A stretch of DNA of 64,000 bases from Peptoniphilus harei (GTDB taxonomy: Bacteria > Bacillota > Clostridia > Tissierellales > Peptoniphilaceae): positions 248,001 to 312,000 of the forward strand of contig NZ_UATM01000032.1 in NCBI RefSeq assembly GCF_900454685.1, in the 5' to 3' direction. Positions 19,932 through 30,078 of this stretch are shown here, one piece after another. The notes beneath the pieces are model-generated. The model made no database searches, was not told where the DNA came from, and saw nothing but the letters and a program-made list of their open reading frames with translations. A program made the position numbers and the translations under genes. Every line of letters starts with the position of its first letter. The first letter of the stretch is position 1.

Positions 19932-20576
19932 ATGAAAGACATTGAAATTTTAAAAAATCTGGCCCTATTTAAGGGTCTTGATGATAATGAACTAATGGAA
20001 ATAAAAAAATTTTTATCAAGCGCGAAGACTTACAAGTCCAAGGAAATAATTTTTAATACAGGAGACCCCATAAATTATTTTGGGATTTTATTAAGGGGTC
20101 AAGTGGACCTATCCATAGAAGACGTCTTTGGCAACAAGACTCTTCTTTCCAAGTTAAGAGGCCCAGCCCTCTTTGCCGAGTCTGTACTTATAAAAGATGT
20201 GGAAGAGATTCCCCTATCTGTTGTAGCAACAGAGGATTCAGAAGTCATCTTATTTGACTACAAGGCCTACAAGTCATCTGGGTCGTCTTCACTTGTAAAG
20301 GTCCAAGACAATCTCATAAAGATCTTGGCAGGTAAGAATTTATTCATGCGTGACAAGCTAAACCTTCTTAGCCTTCCATCTACTCGTGCAAAGATTTTAT
20401 ACTTTTTATCCAATGAAGCCCGCAAGAGGAAGTCAAAATATTTTGAAATTGATTTTAATATTAGCGAGCTGGCACAATTTTTAAATTTAAATCGTTCGTC
20501 ACTTTCTCGTGAGCTTTCAAAACTAAAAAAAGAAGGACTCATTGATTATGACAATAAGACCTTCCGCATTTTATAA
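19932..20576 (+). CDS. Crp/Fnr-family transcriptional regulator
   Basis: 214 residues. The N-terminal cyclic-nucleotide-type effector domain (~10-120) has INYFGILLRGQVDL and LRGPALFAESVLI; the C-terminal helix-turn-helix (~150-205) has FNISELAQFLNLNRSSLSRELSKLKKEGLID. There is no N-terminal cysteine cluster, so it is not a classical 4Fe-4S FNR. It is divergent from the hydrogenase operon, which makes that operon a likely target. A partial inverted repeat ATCAT...ATGAT (19871-19892) lies between them and could be its site. The ATG follows AGAGGTGGG. Effector is unknown. Confidence 0.88.
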   Translation: MKDIEILKNLALFKGLDDNELMEIKKFLSSAKTYKSKEIIFNTGDPINYFGILLRGQVDLSIEDVFGNKTLLSKLRGPALFAESVLIKDVEEIPLSVVATEDSEVILFDYKAYKSSGSSSLVKVQDNLIKILAGKNLFMRDKLNLLSLPSTRAKILYFLSNEARKRKSKYFEIDFNISELAQFLNLNRSSLSRELSKLKKEGLIDYDNKTFRIL

Positions 20577-20599
20577 TTATTTAATTCTAATCTATAAAT

Positions 20600-21106
20600 T
20601 TATTCTTTATTTTGATGGGCTACTCTTGCACAGGCTGCCGCAGCAATAGCTGCCACCAAGTCGTCGGCAAAAGTAGTCACTCTTTCTACTTTTTTCTTTT
20701 CGTCTAATTCCTTGATTATGCCAATTTTTTTCTTATCTAGGTAACCAAAGTTAGTAAGACCAATTGTCCCATACATATTCACAATTCCAAGAGTAAGGAT
20801 TTCGTCAATCCCATAAAGGCCTTCGTCATCTCTTATAATTGACAAGAGGGGTTCAGGTAGCTTGCCTTCATTGGCCAAGTCGTCAAGGGCAAGTCCTGTT
20901 AAGATTGCGTGGATAGATTCCCTCTTCATAACAACACTCTCCACACTTTCAAGGCACCTTTCCAGACTCAAGTCCACAATATAATCTCCCTGCAATTCTT
21001 GCACGAGTTTCGCAATTTCTACTAATTCTATTCCAAAGTCCTCTAATCTCTTTACTGTAAGTTCATAGAGTTCTTCCATGTCGTATTTATAAAATTTTCC
21101 TGTCAT
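20600..21106 (-). CDS. pgpA: Phosphatidylglycerophosphatase A family protein (YutG-like)
   Basis: 168 residues, mostly helical, matching the PgpA domain size. It carries ALDDLANEGKLPEPLLSIIRDDEGLYGIDEIL in which Asp/Glu clusters suit a metal-dependent phosphatase, and YGTIGLTNFGYLDKKKIGII. The E. coli-type enzyme dephosphorylates phosphatidylglycerophosphate; Firmicute relatives of this shorter type have been given that name by homology, with limited direct proof. It is the last gene in a three-gene unit with a membrane protein and apbE, separated by 8 bp. It converges on the Crp/Fnr gene with no clear terminator between. Confidence 0.78.
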   Translation of the reverse strand: MTGKFYKYDMEELYELTVKRLEDFGIELVEIAKLVQELQGDYIVDLSLERCLESVESVVMKRESIHAILTGLALDDLANEGKLPEPLLSIIRDDEGLYGIDEILTLGIVNMYGTIGLTNFGYLDKKKIGIIKELDEKKKVERVTTFADDLVAAIAAAACARVAHQNKE

Positions 21107-21114
21107 AGATCCTC

Positions 21115-21612
21115 CTATCTTCTTCTCATTCTCGCCCTATTTCTTCTTATCATCTTGGCTCTTGAGATTTTAATTGAAATCCCATAGATAAAGCCAGGTA
21201 TAAGGGTTGAAATAAAAAGGCTTAGGGGGTTGTAAGATATTCCCAAAACCTTAATAGCGTAAACTTGGGGCATCAAGAAAAATTCTAGTGGAAACTTCCA
21301 ATAGGATCCACCTACTGACCTTGAGAAGACTTCCTTGCCCAGGCCAACAAAGGCAAAGGCAAATAAGATTAGGCCAATTAGCCAAATCAAATTACCTGCA
21401 AAGAAGTCCAAGCTCCTGGCATTCTTCTTGGAGAGTCCCTTGCCAAAGTTAAAATATAGGATAAGAATAAGTCCCACCAAAATAACCTTGAAAGCAAGGT
21501 TCCCATATACAAGTCCCCTTACCTGGCTAGACAAATTAATAAGGCTAGCTATGGCGAAGACTATAAAGACTATTAAGATGTGAAAAATTAAGCCGCGAGT
21601 ATTATTCCTCAT
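21115..21612 (-). CDS. Small multi-pass membrane protein, unknown
   Basis: 165 residues. I do not recognise a named family. It has four or five hydrophobic segments (~8-28, 38-56, 68-90, 105-120, 128-148) and a very basic C-terminus ending KMIRRNRARMRRR, which should lie in the cytoplasm. It sits 8 bp after apbE and 8 bp before pgpA in the same direction, so it is probably co-transcribed with both. A lipid- or flavin-related role would be guesswork from the neighbours. Confidence 0.75.
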   Translation of the reverse strand: MRNNTRGLIFHILIVFIVFAIASLINLSSQVRGLVYGNLAFKVILVGLILILYFNFGKGLSKKNARSLDFFAGNLIWLIGLILFAFAFVGLGKEVFSRSVGGSYWKFPLEFFLMPQVYAIKVLGISYNPLSLFISTLIPGFIYGISIKISRAKMIRRNRARMRRR

Positions 21613-21620
21613 AATAACTC

Positions 21621-22748
21621 CTATTTATCCAAATATTTTTCCGCATTTTCTGATGCCATCATCTTCATGTCCTTGTCCACCCAAACAATTCCTGCATCAG
21701 ATTTCTCTGCCAAATCTCTTATTTCATCATCAGTGGAATTAAAGGCAGCAGTTGACAAGAAGTCACAAAGTCCAGAGTCATCCTTGATTACAGTCACAGA
21801 TTTAATTTCATGAGCTGGCTTTAGAGTGTCTGGGTCAATGATGTGACAGTATCTCACACCGTCAAGGTCAAAGTACCTTTGGTAGTCACCACTTGTGACA
21901 ATAGAAGTGTTGGCAACATTTAAAGTCGTCAAAACTTGTTCAGGGCTTTCTAGATCTGGGTTTTGGATTCCAATCCTAAAGTTTTCTCTGCCATCTGTTG
22001 GCTTGCCAATAATTCTCACATTTCCACCAGCAGAAATTACGCAAGAAGTAACTCCCCTTTCACGAAGTTCTTGGGCCACAAGTTCTGTAGCATAACCCTT
22101 GGCAGTGGCACCAAGGTCTAGTTCCATTCCCTCTTCAAGGTAGACAGATTTTTCCCCTTCATCTAATTTTACATTATCAATGTTTGTAAGTGGACGTAGT
22201 TTTTCCAGCTCTTCATCACTTGGAAGGGCTTGTCCCTTTAGGGCAATGACTTCTTCCTTAGTCTTTCCTCCTTCGTAAAGGTCCCTATATTCATTCCAAA
22301 GTTTTGTAACAGGTCCAAGGGCAACATTTGTGTTGTGAGATATATTTTTGTAGTCATCAACAGAAGTTTTTATTAGGTCAAATAAAACATCATCAACCAC
22401 CACTGGCTTTACACCAGCTTCATCGTTAACTGTCTTTAAATTCACAAGACCATCATAGTTCTTGTAGTTGTCAAAAAGCTTGTGGAGGTCTTGGTATCTT
22501 TCCTTGGCATAGGTCAAATTTTCCTTGGCAAAGTCATCGTCGTCAGTGTAAATTGCAATGTGGATCACAGTGTCAAAAGTGTCGTAGAATTCAATCTCTT
22601 GCTTGTCCCCATCCTTGTTGACTTCAAGAGATGCCACACTTTCATTTGAATTTGTGTTTTCATTTTTTATATTGTTTGCTCCCTGGTTCTTGCAGCCAGA
22701 TAAAATTAAAAGACCGCTAAGGCCAAGAGCCATTAAAGTTTTTTTCAT
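21621..22748 (-). CDS. apbE: FAD:protein FMN transferase lipoprotein
   Basis: 375 residues. A lipoprotein signal ends LLILSGC (lipid Cys19), placing it on the outer face of the membrane, as is usual for ApbE. Motifs include YDTFDTVIHI, LDLGATAKGYATELVAQEL, SAGGNVRIIGKP, and TSGDYQRYFDLDGVRYCHIIDP. It attaches FMN covalently to threonine or serine of target flavoproteins, such as Rnf or Nqr subunits, using FAD. No such target is in the window. It is the first gene of a three-gene operon. The upstream gap carries 18-bp repeats and no sharp promoter. Confidence 0.94.
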   Translation of the reverse strand: MKKTLMALGLSGLLILSGCKNQGANNIKNENTNSNESVASLEVNKDGDKQEIEFYDTFDTVIHIAIYTDDDDFAKENLTYAKERYQDLHKLFDNYKNYDGLVNLKTVNDEAGVKPVVVDDVLFDLIKTSVDDYKNISHNTNVALGPVTKLWNEYRDLYEGGKTKEEVIALKGQALPSDEELEKLRPLTNIDNVKLDEGEKSVYLEEGMELDLGATAKGYATELVAQELRERGVTSCVISAGGNVRIIGKPTDGRENFRIGIQNPDLESPEQVLTTLNVANTSIVTSGDYQRYFDLDGVRYCHIIDPDTLKPAHEIKSVTVIKDDSGLCDFLSTAAFNSTDDEIRDLAEKSDAGIVWVDKDMKMMASENAEKYLDK

Positions 22749-22959
22749 AATATCACCTTTCTCTATAATACCATTTAAGTCGCCATTTTTACAATAACTT
22801 TACTTGCCAGCCCTATTTTTCTTATTAAAATTTTTATTTTAATTTGCTTTTTAAGTTTTTTAATTTTTTCTAAGTTCACAATTTCTTACTACTTAACAAA
22901 AAGATTTGACTTGGTAAAAATCTTTTAGGCAATAAAAATATCCCAAGTCCTATTAAATT
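22749..22959. other. AT-rich intergenic stretch without recognisable gene
   Basis: The left part of the 445-bp gap between apbE and the adhesin. I see no ORF with a ribosome binding site, and it must contain the apbE promoter, which I cannot place with confidence. Confidence 0.4.
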
Positions 22960-23088
22960 TCTAGTTAATAAATTATTAATGTTATAAAAAATTTTTCCAA
23001 CTTCATAAAATATTTTAAAGTCATAAATAATTACAAACTCACAATAAATTATCCCTTCAAAAATTCATCTTAGCTCTGAAATTTTAAA
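22960..23088 (+). repeat. Array of seven degenerate 18-bp units
   Basis: Units such as AACTTCATAAAATATTTT (22999-23016), AAAGTCATAAATAATTAC (23017-23034) and AAACTCACAATAAATTAT (23035-23052) continue the 18-bp family. One 3-bp insertion sits at ~22980. It lies just beyond the adhesin gene terminator, upstream of apbE. Confidence 0.65.
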
Positions 23089-23152
23089 AATATATTTTAT
23101 AAGCCCTCTCTAAATATTTGAAAATTTCTATCTATAAAACCATAAAAACCAT

Positions 23153-23179
23153 AAAAAAAGACAGCCCTTAGGACTGTCT
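23153..23179 (-). terminator. Adhesin gene terminator
   Basis: Stem AGACAG/CTGTCT with extra G-C pairs, followed by seven T on the minus strand, 14 bp after the stop codon of the downstream reading frame. This shows that the true end of the adhesin is at 23194, not at the premature stop. Confidence 0.8.
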
Positions 23180-23193
23180 CTAAAAATTAATTT

Positions 23194-26100
23194 TTATTCT
23201 TCATCTTCTTTTCTTCTCTTAAATCTCTTTAATAGAAGTAATAGACCTGATGCAAATCCAGCGGATGCAGTTTCCATTGCAAGGCCAGCGTCGCCTGTCT
23301 TAGGTGCCTTGTCATCGCTTGTAACTTGTCTTTCGATGCCCTTGTTCTTAACAAGATTATCATCTTCAAGATTTTCTTTCTTTTCTACTTCTCTAGTTTC
23401 TTCAGGAGTAGAATTCTTTTCAATATCCTTTACATCTTCAGTCTTTGGTTTTTCTGGAGATTCTTGTGGAGAATCCTTTGGATCTTCACTTGGGTTTTCT
23501 ACAATCTTGTTAGGAGTCTTATCTTCTGGTTTGTTAGGAGTCTTATCACCTGGTTCAGAAGTTTGGTTTGGTTTATCTTCTCCTGGTCTAAACGGATCTT
23601 TATTTCCTGGTTTAGAAGGAGTGTTGTTTCCTGGTTTATTAGGATCTCCCTTATCTGGGTCCTTGTCTGGATCCTTTGAATCTTCTTCACCTGGTTCCTT
23701 ATCTGGATCCTTTGGATCTTCTTTACCTGGGTCCTTGTCTGGATTTTTTGAATCTTCTTCACCTGGGTCTTTGTCTGGATCTTTTGGATCTTCTTTACCT
23801 GGGTCTTTGTCTGGATCTTTTGGATCTTCTCCAGGTTTTACTGGTGGAATTTCACAAACATTTTTAGTTCCAACTCTAACTATCTTGTCTTGTTTTTCTA
23901 TAAGAGTTTCAGTATTTTCAGAAACTTTTTAGAGTTTTCAACCTTAACAGTGGTCTTAGTTTTTCCTACTATGCCTTCTTTATCTACTACAGTTTTTCCA
24001 GCTTCAAGATTAGGATCTTCTATGACCTTAATATCGTAAGCTTGTTCGCTTTCATAAGTGAATTCGCCATCTGTCTTAGAACCATATTCAACAACCTTGT
24101 TCTTTGGTTCAACTCTTTCTTCTTTTACTTCAAGCTTACCAGTTTTCTTGTTGAAGGTTGTAGTATATTTTACAGAACCCTTAGAGCCTTCTTCGATAAC
24201 TTTTTCTTCGCCAACTTTTAGTTCTGGATTGTGTTTGTACTCAGTGTTGTTACCAAGTTCAGTTTCTTTAACAACTGGTTTTACACCAACTCTAACTATC
24301 CTATCTTCTTTATCTTTAATAGTTTCAGTTGTTTTAGAAGTTTCTCCATTACCATCAGTTATATTAGTTGTAACTGTTACTTTTTCCTTACCAATTACAC
24401 CTTCTTTATCTACAACTTGGCTTCCAGCATCAAGATTTTCATCATAAGTTATCTTAGTTTCGTAAGGAATATCTTTTTCCACAGTTTCTACTGTTGAGCC
24501 TTCTGCAACTTTTGTACCTATACGGACAATATGGTTTTTAGGTTGAGAGTTTATTTTTTCGTTTAGTTGCTTTGGATCTCCATTTGGTTGACCATTTTTA
24601 ATATCTTGTTCATAGTAAGTTGTCTTAGATCCGGCTTCGCCTTTTTGGTCTACAATTTTTTCGCCTTTAGCAAGATTTGGATCTTCTTTAATTTCTACTT
24701 CAAATGGAAGTGGACAAGTCTTTTCATACTTGTAAGTTCCTGTAAAGTCTTTAGTACCTACAATAATCTTTTGAGTTGCATCTTTAACTATTTCTTCTTC
24801 AGTAGTTGTCACTTCCCCTGTCTTAGGATCGTATTTGTTGACAATCTTTGTTTCAACCTTGCCCTTAGTCAACTCGCCAACTTGAACTACACCTTTGTCA
24901 AGATTTGGATTATATTCATATTCAACTTTTACATCTACATCTTGTGCGTAATCCTTATTATTTTCAGCTGGCTTTGTACCTACCTTGATTACTTTTTGAG
25001 TAGGATTTGTTGTTGATGTTACTTCAGAAGAAAGTTCGCCCTCAGCCTCTCCATTTCTAATTCCTTGAGTATATTTTGTTGTCTTGGATCCGGCTTTACC
25101 TTCTGTAACTACTTCGCTTGTTCCAGCTATCATGTTTGGATCTTCAATTACTTTTACATCATAAGGAATTTCTTCTGTCACTTCGTGGCTTACGTTTCCT
25201 GTAAAGTCTTTCTTTCCAACTCTTATCTTAGCATTGGTTGCCGGTGTGTGTTCTGTTACACTTGTAGAGTCTTCAACTACTTCAGAGTTTTTGATAGTCC
25301 ATTCAGTGGTTTTAGATCCTTCTTTACCTTCAACATCAATGACATATTCTCCAGCCTTTAAGTTTTCATCATATTCAATTTCATACTTATATGGAAGTTT
25401 TTCTGTATAAGAGTGTTTGCCATCAGTCATAGTACCTACTCTTATGATTTGGTTTTGTACTTTTTTAGTTTCTTCAGTAACTGGATCTTCGCTTCGTACA
25501 ACTTCACCATTTTCTATATGTTTCTTAGTTGTTGTAGTCGTTTCTCCATTTACTCCAGCTTGATCAACTACTTTTTCTCCAGCTTTAAGGTTACTATCAA
25601 AGACGATTTCTGTTTCATAAGGAACGATGTTCTTATCTACTTCTTCATATGCTCCAGTAAAGTCTTTCGTTCCAAAGGTAACCTTTCTCTTTCCTGGGAT
25701 TACTTCAATCTCTTCAGTAGTTTCAATTTCTCCTGTTTCAGGATTATATTTATTGACAACTTTTGTTATAACCTTGCCTGGTACCAGCTCTTCAATATTA
25801 CGATAACCTTTTTCTTTAGTGTTGTCATAAACATATTCTACTTCAACACCAACTTCGCGTTCGTAGGTCTTTTCGTTATTAGCTGTTTTTGTACCAATTT
25901 CAATAATTTCTTCTTGTGGAGCTACATATTTATCAGTAAGTTCTTTTTCAGTAAATTGTGTACCTTCTTTTAAGGAACCATTTATAATATCGCCAGAGTA
26001 TTCAAATGTCTTAGAACCTGCAACCCCTTTTTGCTTAACATTAGATTTGCCTGCTTCAAGTTCTGGATTTTCTACTACTCTTACAGTGTATGGTATTTCT

Positions 26101-29100
26101 TTAGTTACAATGTTTTTTACAGTGCCGGAGTAGTCTTTTTGTCCTACTTTAATTACAGCGTCTACTGGATCTGTTATTTTAACTTCTGGATCTCCTACTT
26201 TTTCTGAATTGACAATAGTCCAAGTCTTTGTATTTTCTCCTTCTTTACCAGGAGTTACAATCTTGTAGTTTTCTGTAGCATCCGGATAGTTCTTGTAGAA
26301 GTCAGGATCAAATTCTACCTTGTATCCAAATGGAATCTTATCTGTGTCCACAAGTTGACCTTGAGTCTTTGTACCGATTTTAATTTTCTTCTTTTTAGCC
26401 TCTTTAGTAACATTTTGATTTACAGTAATTGTTCCATCTTCATTTCTTGTTGTGGTGATGGTCACTTCACCCTTTTCACCATCATTCACAAGTTCGGTTT
26501 TTCCTGCTTCTAGGTTGTTGTCAACTTCATATTCTGTATCAAATGGAATTTCTACCTTTGTTGTAGCTGGCTTTGTACCGATTTTTATAATTCTTTTTGT
26601 AGGCTCTTTTGTCGTTTCAACAACAATTTGACTTTCCCCTTCTTTAAAAGTTCCGTCTTGTTGGAAAATACCTTTTTTGCCATTTAGGGTATCTTGAACG
26701 AAAGTTATCTTTAGTTCTCCCTTTTGACCAGCTTGTGTTTCTTGGAAGTGACCTTCTTGAAGATTTTCGTCGTATACGACCTCTGTTTCATAAGGTATTT
26801 CCGAAGTTGTAGTTTCATTGGTTAAAGTCTTGTGTTGCTTTGTGGCAATAAACTGTGCCTTAATCTCTTCAGTTTTTTCTTCACCTGTCGTTTGGTCAGT
26901 GTATTTTACCTTGACAGGAACAGTTAATTTTTCGCCACCATTGATTTCCTTACCACCAGGAAGATTTGTAGGAAGGGTTGCTGTTACAGCACCAGTTTTT
27001 TGGTCGATAGATACATTCCAAACATTGCCCTTATTGTCTTTAAAGGTATCACCAATAAGTTCGTAGGACTCCGGTTGGTTTTTCTTTAAGTCTTCTTCAC
27101 TAGTTGTAACAATTGGTTTATTAACTAAGGAGTTGCCTTGTGGTCCTACTTCTGCCAAGTATTCTGGTTTGTTGTTGTTAGTTTCTTGAACAACAAAATG
27201 GAACCAGTGAGTGTCTGTAGAACCATTTGTGTAAGTGTATTCAACAGGTAGGGCTAAGAAGTCTCCGGCCTTGGCTTGTTTTGGAGCTCTTATTGTAAAC
27301 TTTGAAATATTGTCAGACTTACCAACAACCGTCCAGCGTTTGTCTTTATATTCGTCGCTTGTGATAAATTCCTTATAATCAACTCCTAAATCATCAGCAA
27401 TTTGTTTATTGGCTATATCAAGGAATTCTGCTTTTAGTTTGCCAGAAGCTTCTCCACGACTATAAGCGCCGTCCATTTCTGCACCGGTTTTTTGAGTACC
27501 TCCGGTTTCTGCCGGATCTTGTATCTCGACACTAAAGTCTTCACCGGGTATTACTTTTGTAGAAGTGTGTTCATCAAGTGTATTTCCTTTATCGTCTTTG
27601 AATTCTTGCTCGTAGTGTCTTGTGTCGTCAAGGTTTAGGTTGAACTTACCAATTAGATTGTAGTGGTCGTAGCGGTCAATGCCTTGCTTGTCGATTTCTA
27701 TATCTATGCCTTTGTGGTTGATTGTTCCTGTACCGGCATCTGTTCCTACATACTTTGCATCACCATTGGTAAATTCATTGTTTTTAGTAGCTACATTTTC
27801 AAACTCAGCTTTAGTTCTAGGACGGGCAAAAAATCTGACATCTAGATGTTGGATGCCCTTATAGTCAGCTGTGTTAAAAATAGACTCTTCATCTACTACA
27901 TACTTGCCACTTGCATCCTGTTTTAGGGCGCCCTTAGGCATTTTTACCTTAACAATACCATTTTCGTCAATATAGGCACTGGCGCCCGGTACGACCTTGC
28001 CTGTGTTTGGATTATAAACTTGGCCTACTAGTCTTTCCTTTGCATTGTCATCTAGGTTTTCTACTTTAATCTTTGTATCTACTTCTTGGCCTTTGACAAA
28101 GACCTTGTCCTTGTACTCTCCTTCTAGCTTAATTAATTGGAGTTTGTCATTTTCATTTGGCCATGGGTTGACTGTAAAAATAAAGCTAGCATTATTCCCT
28201 TGAGTAGCTTTCAGACCATTAGGATTATCAGCTTTGTATTTGCCTTGCCAAGCCATGGTTGTATTGTCATTAGCTGTGTTATTGATATGCTTTAGGTCTT
28301 CTTCACTAGCCCAAATATTCACATTCCTTTGTTTTCCTGAAGACGTTATATCAAGATCAGCTTCAGCCTTGTAGTTAGGGTCTTTGAAGCCATCAGCAAG
28401 CTTTTTTCCTTCATCATTTGATGGGTTAGAGCCATTATCAAGTACTCCTCCAAGAAGTCCAGAATTGGTAAAGCCAATCTCCGTATAGGTCCTTTGGCCC
28501 TTTTCTTTGTCGATTTCTATTTCAATACCAAACTTTTTCTTGTCTGGACTATCGGCACCCGGTTCTAGGGTCTTGTAGCGAGCTCCGTCCTTAAAATCCA
28601 TATCAGGATTATTTGCTTCAGTATTGGTTGGACCACCGGAAACTAGGTTGCCATTTTCATCTACTTGGCCCGGTTCCATTTGGCTTTCGCGGTAGTCTCC
28701 TACCTTCTTTTCATCGCCGGAATAGTTTGGTTCAGCTGGTTCCGCTTGTTTAGCTTCTGCAGGCTTTTCATCAGAAAAACCTAGATTGCTATCTCCTTGA
28801 GTTTTTTCCTCTATATTGCTTTTTTCAGGAATTTTAGCATCTTTATTTTTAGTAGCTTCAGTTTCCCCATCTTTTCCTTCTGCATTTCCTTCAGAAGCTG
28901 TAGAAAATTTATCACCATTAACTTCAGTAGCTTCAACTTGCCCATCTTTTCCTTCTACATTTCTTTCAGAAATTGGAGAAAATTTATCACCATTAGCTTC
29001 ATTTTCAGATTCTCCTGTTGAACCTAGAGGCTCATTTACATTTTCTTCTCCAAGCTCTAATGTAGAATCTTTTTCTTCTCCATACTTTGAAAAAGTTGTA

Positions 29101-29408
29101 TTTTCATCTTTTGTCCTAGAAGTATCTTCAGTTACGTCTGAACTTCCTTCTTCTGTAGCTTCAGTATCTTTTTTGCCTTCTTTTTTAGTATCTTGACTAC
29201 TTGATACTTCTTCCTTAGAAGTAGGACTTTCAGTATTATTACTTTCTTTTGATTCTTTAACTGTTCTTTCTATAGTAGCTTTAGCTGCGCTTCCTGCTAT
29301 TCCAGTATCTGATGCTGCATCTACTTTTACAGACATTGATATTGACATCACTGTCGCCATAGAAAGTACGGCAAAGACCTCTTTACCATTCTTAATTGGG
29401 TTTTTCAT
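23194..29408 (-). pseudogene. Giant G5-domain cell-wall adhesin, broken by a -1 frameshift
   Basis: One frame encodes 1,836 residues (29408-23898) and stops early. The next frame continues the same domain without a gap to 23194, giving about 2,080 residues in all. Order: signal peptide (~1-31); Ser/Thr/Glu-rich segment with two imperfect ~35-residue repeats; globular region (~280-850, including a Rib-like part); 13 G5 repeats (~855-1850), each ending like IIRVGTK; an Asp/Pro/Lys linker; then KAPKTGD, a hydrophobic span and a KRFKRRKEDEE tail, a variant LPXTG sortase signal. It resembles Aap/SasG-type intercellular adhesins. The lesion is at ~23927-23931, where TCTAAAAAGTTTCTG needs one more A. 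Sequence error, phase variation and true decay are all possible. Confidence 0.88.
23648..23827 (-). repeat. Five 36-bp repeats in the adhesin wall-spanning linker
   Basis: Five in-phase 12-residue units such as DPKDPDKDPGKE, DPKDPDKDPGEE and DSKNPDKDPGKE, encoded by closely similar 36-bp DNA. The near identity suggests recent slippage, and repeat number probably varies between strains, changing the length of the linker through the cell wall. Confidence 0.8.
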
Positions 29409-29510
29409 CCTTTACTATCTCCTTTTAAAATATTTAAATATTTTATTCAAAATATCTTCTTTAACTATATTTATAGAACTTATAAATAATAAGTATTTTA
29501 AGCAAGTAAA

Positions 29511-29545
29511 AATCCGTAGATTTAATTATTAAAATTTACGGATTA
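29511..29545 (-). promoter_or_regulatory. Terminator-like hairpin in the adhesin leader
   Basis: ATCCGTAAATTTTAATAAT pairs with ATTAAATCTACGGAT, followed by TTTTTAC on the minus strand. It lies between the apparent promoter (29575) and the adhesin start (29408), so it could attenuate adhesin transcription. No ligand-binding fold is recognised. Confidence 0.5.
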
Positions 29546-29574
29546 TAGTTTACTTCTATAGTCCTGTATACTAC

Positions 29575-29583
29575 ATTATACCA
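29575..29583 (-). promoter_or_regulatory. Extended -10 promoter candidate for the adhesin
   Basis: TGGTATAAT on the minus strand is an extended -10 element; the -35 region is weak (CTTAAC or GCTTAA). It would give a leader of about 160 nt. Confidence 0.5.
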
Positions 29584-30032
29584 TTAAAATAGCAAAGTTA
29601 AGCTTTTTTACAAGTTTTTTTCAAGCTTCAATTAAGTTCTTTTCACATTCATTAGATGATTTTTGTATTTTATTTTGCTCACTCAATTGCACCAATAAAT
29701 TATTGTTTTCTTTCTTTGGCTTCTGATTTTTTATTCAACTGGATTTTCTGGCTATTTTATACCATTTTGTTCTCCTTTATCTATTTATAGATTTATATTA
29801 AATTTACTTTCTCTTAGGTAAAATTGTTTTTTTATTTTTTTATTTACTTTTTGAAAAATTTTTTATCGATTATCCCTGCTCATCTATACTTAATGTTTTT
29901 GTAATATTTCTTCTTTGTCTTATTGGTAAGAAATTAAGGAAAAATTGTTTTTAAGACATATGTTTCTTCATAATTTTCTTCTTGATTTATATCTGTTTTC
30001 CTATAGATTATTCATCAGAAAATTCTTGCCAA
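29584..30032. other. AT-rich gap upstream of the adhesin promoter
   Basis: About 450 bp of very T-rich plus-strand sequence with no ORF having a ribosome binding site, no clear repeat phase and no structured RNA that I recognise. Confidence 0.4.
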
Positions 30033-30063
30033 TAAAAAAAGTCAGTGGCTTGATCCACTGACT
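30033..30063 (-). terminator. ilvE terminator
   Basis: Stem AGTCAGTGG/CCACTGACT (30040-30063) with a 6-nt loop, followed by seven T on the minus strand. Confidence 0.9.
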
Positions 30064-30078
30064 CATATCTTATAATAT

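Noticed and set aside
23309..23932. A 207-residue plus-strand ORF rich in Ser, Gly and Leu opposite the adhesin linker
   Set aside because: It is the antisense of the 36-bp Asp/Pro/Lys repeats; it has no ribosome binding site, and its regular pattern follows from the repeat on the other strand.
23920..23935. Programmed -1 ribosomal frameshifting to join the two adhesin frames
   Set aside because: The site T-AAA-AAG does not fit X-XXY-YYZ, and no strong hairpin follows at the right distance.
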